DNA from: Mactromeris polynyma | Lineage: Eukaryota; Mollusca; Bivalvia; Venerida; Mactridae | Assembly (NCBI GenBank): GCA_032209605.1 | Contig: JASFXZ010000009.1 | Location: forward strand, 20,385,553-20,449,552 | Direction of reading: 5' to 3' | Length of the DNA stretch: 64,000 bases | In this document: positions 60,727-64,000 of the stretch, piece by piece | Layout: each line of letters opens with the position of its first letter | How positions within the stretch are numbered: the first letter of the stretch is position 1 | Program-made: the position numbers and the translations under genes | The notes under the pieces: generated by a model | What the model was told of the DNA's origin: nothing | Databases searched by the model: none | What the model saw: only the letters and a program-made list of their open reading frames with translations

Positions 60727-60957
60727 TGAGCGCTGCTATGAGATTTGACAACCTCTTCTGTAATTGACGTCATTTCAAGAAAACGCAACATGTGAAGGCA
60801 CTATTTGCAAGTAGAAACAATATTTACTATCATATGGTCACTTTGTTTTCATATTGCCATATGGGGCAAATATTGCTTACTGCCAGTACATGGTGACGTC
60901 ACATTTGACGTTTTCTTGAATTGAAACAAGTGGTTTGAAATCGTACAGCGGCGCTCA
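60727..60957. mobile_element. Foldback MITE (231 bp) with TA target duplication
   Basis: The left end TGAGCGCTGCTATGAGATTT and right end ('gtacagcggcgctca') are inverted copies. Similarity continues inwards ('caagaaaacg' on the left, 'cgttttcttg' on the right) until the two halves meet, so the element is one long imperfect palindrome. TA lies at 60725-60726 and 60958-60959. No coding capacity. Probably Tc1/mariner-derived. Confidence 0.75.
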
Positions 60958-61179
60958 TAATACTGTTGTAAAACGAAGTCAAACGCCGACACAGGATTAA
61001 AAGATTATTCTCAAGGGTCGTAGTGAATAACCTAAGAGTCATTTACGTATTAAAATGATTTATTGAATATCAATAATTCTTTTGTGACAAAGAATCAAGA
61101 ATGTCTTTTACTTAATGCTGAAAACCTTGCAGTTCACCCAAGGGTCATACATGTGATATTTTGTATGCACAACTATCTT

Positions 61180-64000
61180 TGTAGATTATAAATCAGACTA
61201 TTTGTCTTTATCGTGGTCTGTTATATTTTTAGTAACTGGGAAAACCCAAAGATAACATCTGCTGTTCAATGCACAACTAAAATTGTGAATAAGATAGTTT
61301 ATAATTTATAGACATGTCCAGAAATTAATTTGTTCACCATTATTGAATGCTTAGATTTGCTTTCTATGCTATCATAATTATACATTTCATATATCTAGTT
61401 GAATGTAATGTAAACTTTCCATACACGTAGCAAAACAGAAAACAAGATTTGATGGTGACCGTTCATGTATGGGTAAAGTGAACCAAATGTATAGTTTTTT
61501 CTATATAACTTAACTATATATCCGCGCTCAAGATGAAGTTTGTTAGGGGTGGACCGGAGGACTACTGGTTACCTTCAATTTGACTAATACACCCAGTTTC
61601 CATCATTAGCCCATCCGTTTTTTGCCTTTATTTTAGTTCTCGATTTTGTTTTTATAATTTACTTTGGAACGTATTACATTATTATACATGCAACTCTGTT
61701 TCTTGGGTTTACATAATAGCACATTGCCTGTTTAATAATTGATAGTGCTCCAAATATTTGATAGTATGAAAACGATTGTATTTCTAGCTTCACACTACTC
61801 AAATTATGGTCCTTTAATCGACTACAATAAACACATGATATACATGCAAACGTAAGATTTGTTATATTCAATAACTAGCTCGGACAATCTGAATCCACAG
61901 GTTTAAACGAAAAACAGCTTTATGTATAAGATTAAAAAGGTTTGTGTTTTGGAATTTTCTTTTTTCTTTGTATTGAATTGTAATGATTGAATTTAATATA
62001 AGCATATTAATACAATTTGTATATGTATTTGTATATATATAACACTGATACATGTAATTAAGTTGTAGGACTAAAACTTCCAGTTTCCATCATTAGCCCA
62101 ATCCGTTTTTTTTCTTTATTTTAGTTCGCAGTTTTGTTTTTAAAATTAATTTGGGAAGTATAACATTATAATGCATACAATTTTGTTTTTTTGGATTACA
62201 TTATAGAGCATTGCCTGCGTTATGTTTGATAGTGCTCCAAATATTTGAAAGTCTAAAAAAGATTGTATTTCTAGCTTCACTGTACTAAAATCATGGTCCT
62301 TCAATCGACTTCAATAAACACATGATATACATGCAAACATAAGAGTTGTTATGTTTAGTAACTAGCTCGGACAATCTGACTCCACAGGTTGAAAACGAAA
62401 AAAAGCTTTATGTATTAGATAAAAAGGTTGATTTTTTTTGGAAATGCCTTCTTCTTTGTAATTCAATTCTCAGGATTGAATTGTATGTAAACATATTAAT
62501 ATAATTCGTATCTGTTGTATTATACAAGATACATTTGATGTAAGACTAATAACACTGATAACAAAGTTATTGGTGACCATTTATTTGACTGATTTGTTAT
62601 ATTTCTAGTGACTGGGAAACCTCAATATATCATGTGTGCTGTTCAATGTATTAATAATAATAATTATATGATAAACATGTAAAATAAAGAAGAATTTGTA
62701 AACATGTCCAGAAATATATTTGTTCACCATTATTGAATGCTTAGATTTGCGTTCTATGTTATCATAATTATACATTTCATTAATCTAGTTGAATGTAACG
62801 TAAACTTTCCATACACGTAGCAAACAGAGAACAAGATTTGATGGTGACCGTTCATGTATGGGTAAAGTGAACCAAATATATAGTTTTTTCTATATAACTT
62901 AACTATATATCCGCGCTCAAGATTATGATTGTTAGGGGTGGACCGGAGGACTACTGGTTACCTTCAATTTGACCAATACACCCAGTTTCCATCATTAGCC
63001 CATCCGTTTTTTGCCTTTATTTTAGTTCTCGATTTTGTTTTTATAATTTACTTTGGAACGTATTACATTATTAATTATACATACAACTCTGTTTCTTAGG
63101 TTTACATTATAGCCTATTGCCTGTTTAGTAATTGATAGTGCTCCAAATATTTGATAGTATGAAAACGATTGTATTTCTAGCTTCACTTTACTCAAATCAT
63201 GGTCCTTTAATCGACTACAATAAACACATGATATACATGCAAACGTAAGATTTGTTATATTCAATAACTAGTTCGGACAATCTGAATCCACAGGTTTAAA
63301 CGAAAAACAGCTTATGTATAAAATTAAAAAGGTTTGTGTTTTGGAAATTTCTTTTTTCTTTGTATTGAATTGTAATGATTGAATTTAATATAAGCATATT
63401 AATACAATTTGTATATGTATTTGTATATATATAACACTGATACATGTAACTAAGTTGTCGGATTAAAACTTCCAGTTTCCATCATTAGCCCAATCCGGTT
63501 TTTTTTCTTCATTTTAGTTCGCAGTTTTGTTTTTAAAATTTAATTTGGGAAGTATAACATTATAATGCATACAATTTTGTTTCTTTGGATTACATTATAG
63601 AGCATTGCCTGCGTTATGTTTCATAGTGCTCCAAATATTTAAAAGTCTGAAAAAGATTGTATTTCTAGCTTCGCTGTACTAAAATCATGGTCCTTCAATC
63701 GACTTCAATAAACACATGATATACATGCAAACATAAGAGTTGTTATGTTTAGTAACTAGCTCGGACAATCTGAATCCACAGGTGGAAAACGAAAAAATGC
63801 TTTATGTATTAGATAAAAAGGTTGATTTTCTTTGGAAATGCCTTCTTCTTTGTAATTCAATTCTAAGGATTGAATTGTATGTAAACATATTAATACAATT
63901 CGTATCTGATTTATTATACAAGATACATCTGATGTAAGAATAATAACACTGATAACAAAGTTATCGGTGACCATTTATTTGACTGATTTGTTATATTTCT
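61180..64000. repeat. Higher-order tandem repeat, period about 1389 bp, two units and continuing
   Basis: 'gatggtgaccgttcatgtat' occurs at 61451 and 62840, 1389 bases apart, with near identity between. Each unit holds two diverged sub-units starting 'cagtttccatcattagccca' (61592 and 62080, then 62981 and 63474), so the layout is A-B-A-B. The sequence at the right edge (ggtgaccatttatttgactg ...) matches 62570-62608, so the array continues past the window. Minus-strand frames at 61674 and 63022 repeat with the unit and are not taken as genes. Confidence 0.9.

Larger units (their letters stand above)
55720..61180. other. Mostly single-copy AT-rich stretch, no gene seen
   Basis: Contains a split family B repeat, a possible (TATC)n retroposon tail near 57600, TCATCG-rich simple sequence near 57850-57905, a full-length minus-strand 402-bp element and a 231-bp foldback element. 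The longest frames (about 117 codons at 56208, part of it repeat B) show no recognisable protein. Confidence 0.5.

Overview
This window reads as AT-rich, non-coding, repeat-dense eukaryotic (animal) DNA. No open frame is long enough, or well enough supported, to call as a protein gene. I found no rRNA, no intact tRNA gene and no CRISPR array. The repeat types suggest an invertebrate, most likely a lophotrochozoan such as a bivalve mollusc: tRNA-derived SINEs, TA-flanked foldback elements, many short-period minisatellites, and a degenerate repeat with the 'ccataactcctcc ... ttcaagagtta ... gacggacag' pattern. That assignment is inference from style, not from a marker gene.

Layout. 1-3540: AT-rich, with one large imperfect palindrome (536-668) and a SINE-head fragment. 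3540-4570: a GC- and CpG-rich block, probably a decayed DNA transposon. 4498-18717: a young tandem segmental duplication (copy A 4498-11961, copy B 11962-18717). Each copy carries a 20-bp minisatellite, a 30-bp minisatellite and a hairpin element. Copy A alone has a 968-bp pogo/Tigger-like insertion, and copy B alone has a 402-bp retroposon-like insertion. 18718-23610: single-copy AT-rich DNA with one 375-bp TIR element. 23610-55715: an older, much more diverged tandem duplication (copy 1 about 23610-41450, copy 2 about 41455-55715) with many copy-specific insertions, deletions and minisatellites. 55720-61180: mostly single-copy DNA with a 231-bp foldback element. 61180-64000: a higher-order tandem repeat of about 1389 bp that runs off the right edge.

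The main interest is architectural. Because two tandem duplications of different age lie side by side, each copy serves as an empty-site control for insertions in the other. This fixes the ends and target-site duplications of several unnamed mobile elements from this sequence alone. It also shows minisatellites changing copy number, or amplifying different monomers, at the same ancestral site. A dispersed element of about 402 bp occurs at least sixteen times, whole or broken, and is the dominant repeat family. I found no gene system. If an undescribed system is here, it is this repeat ecology and not a protein pathway.
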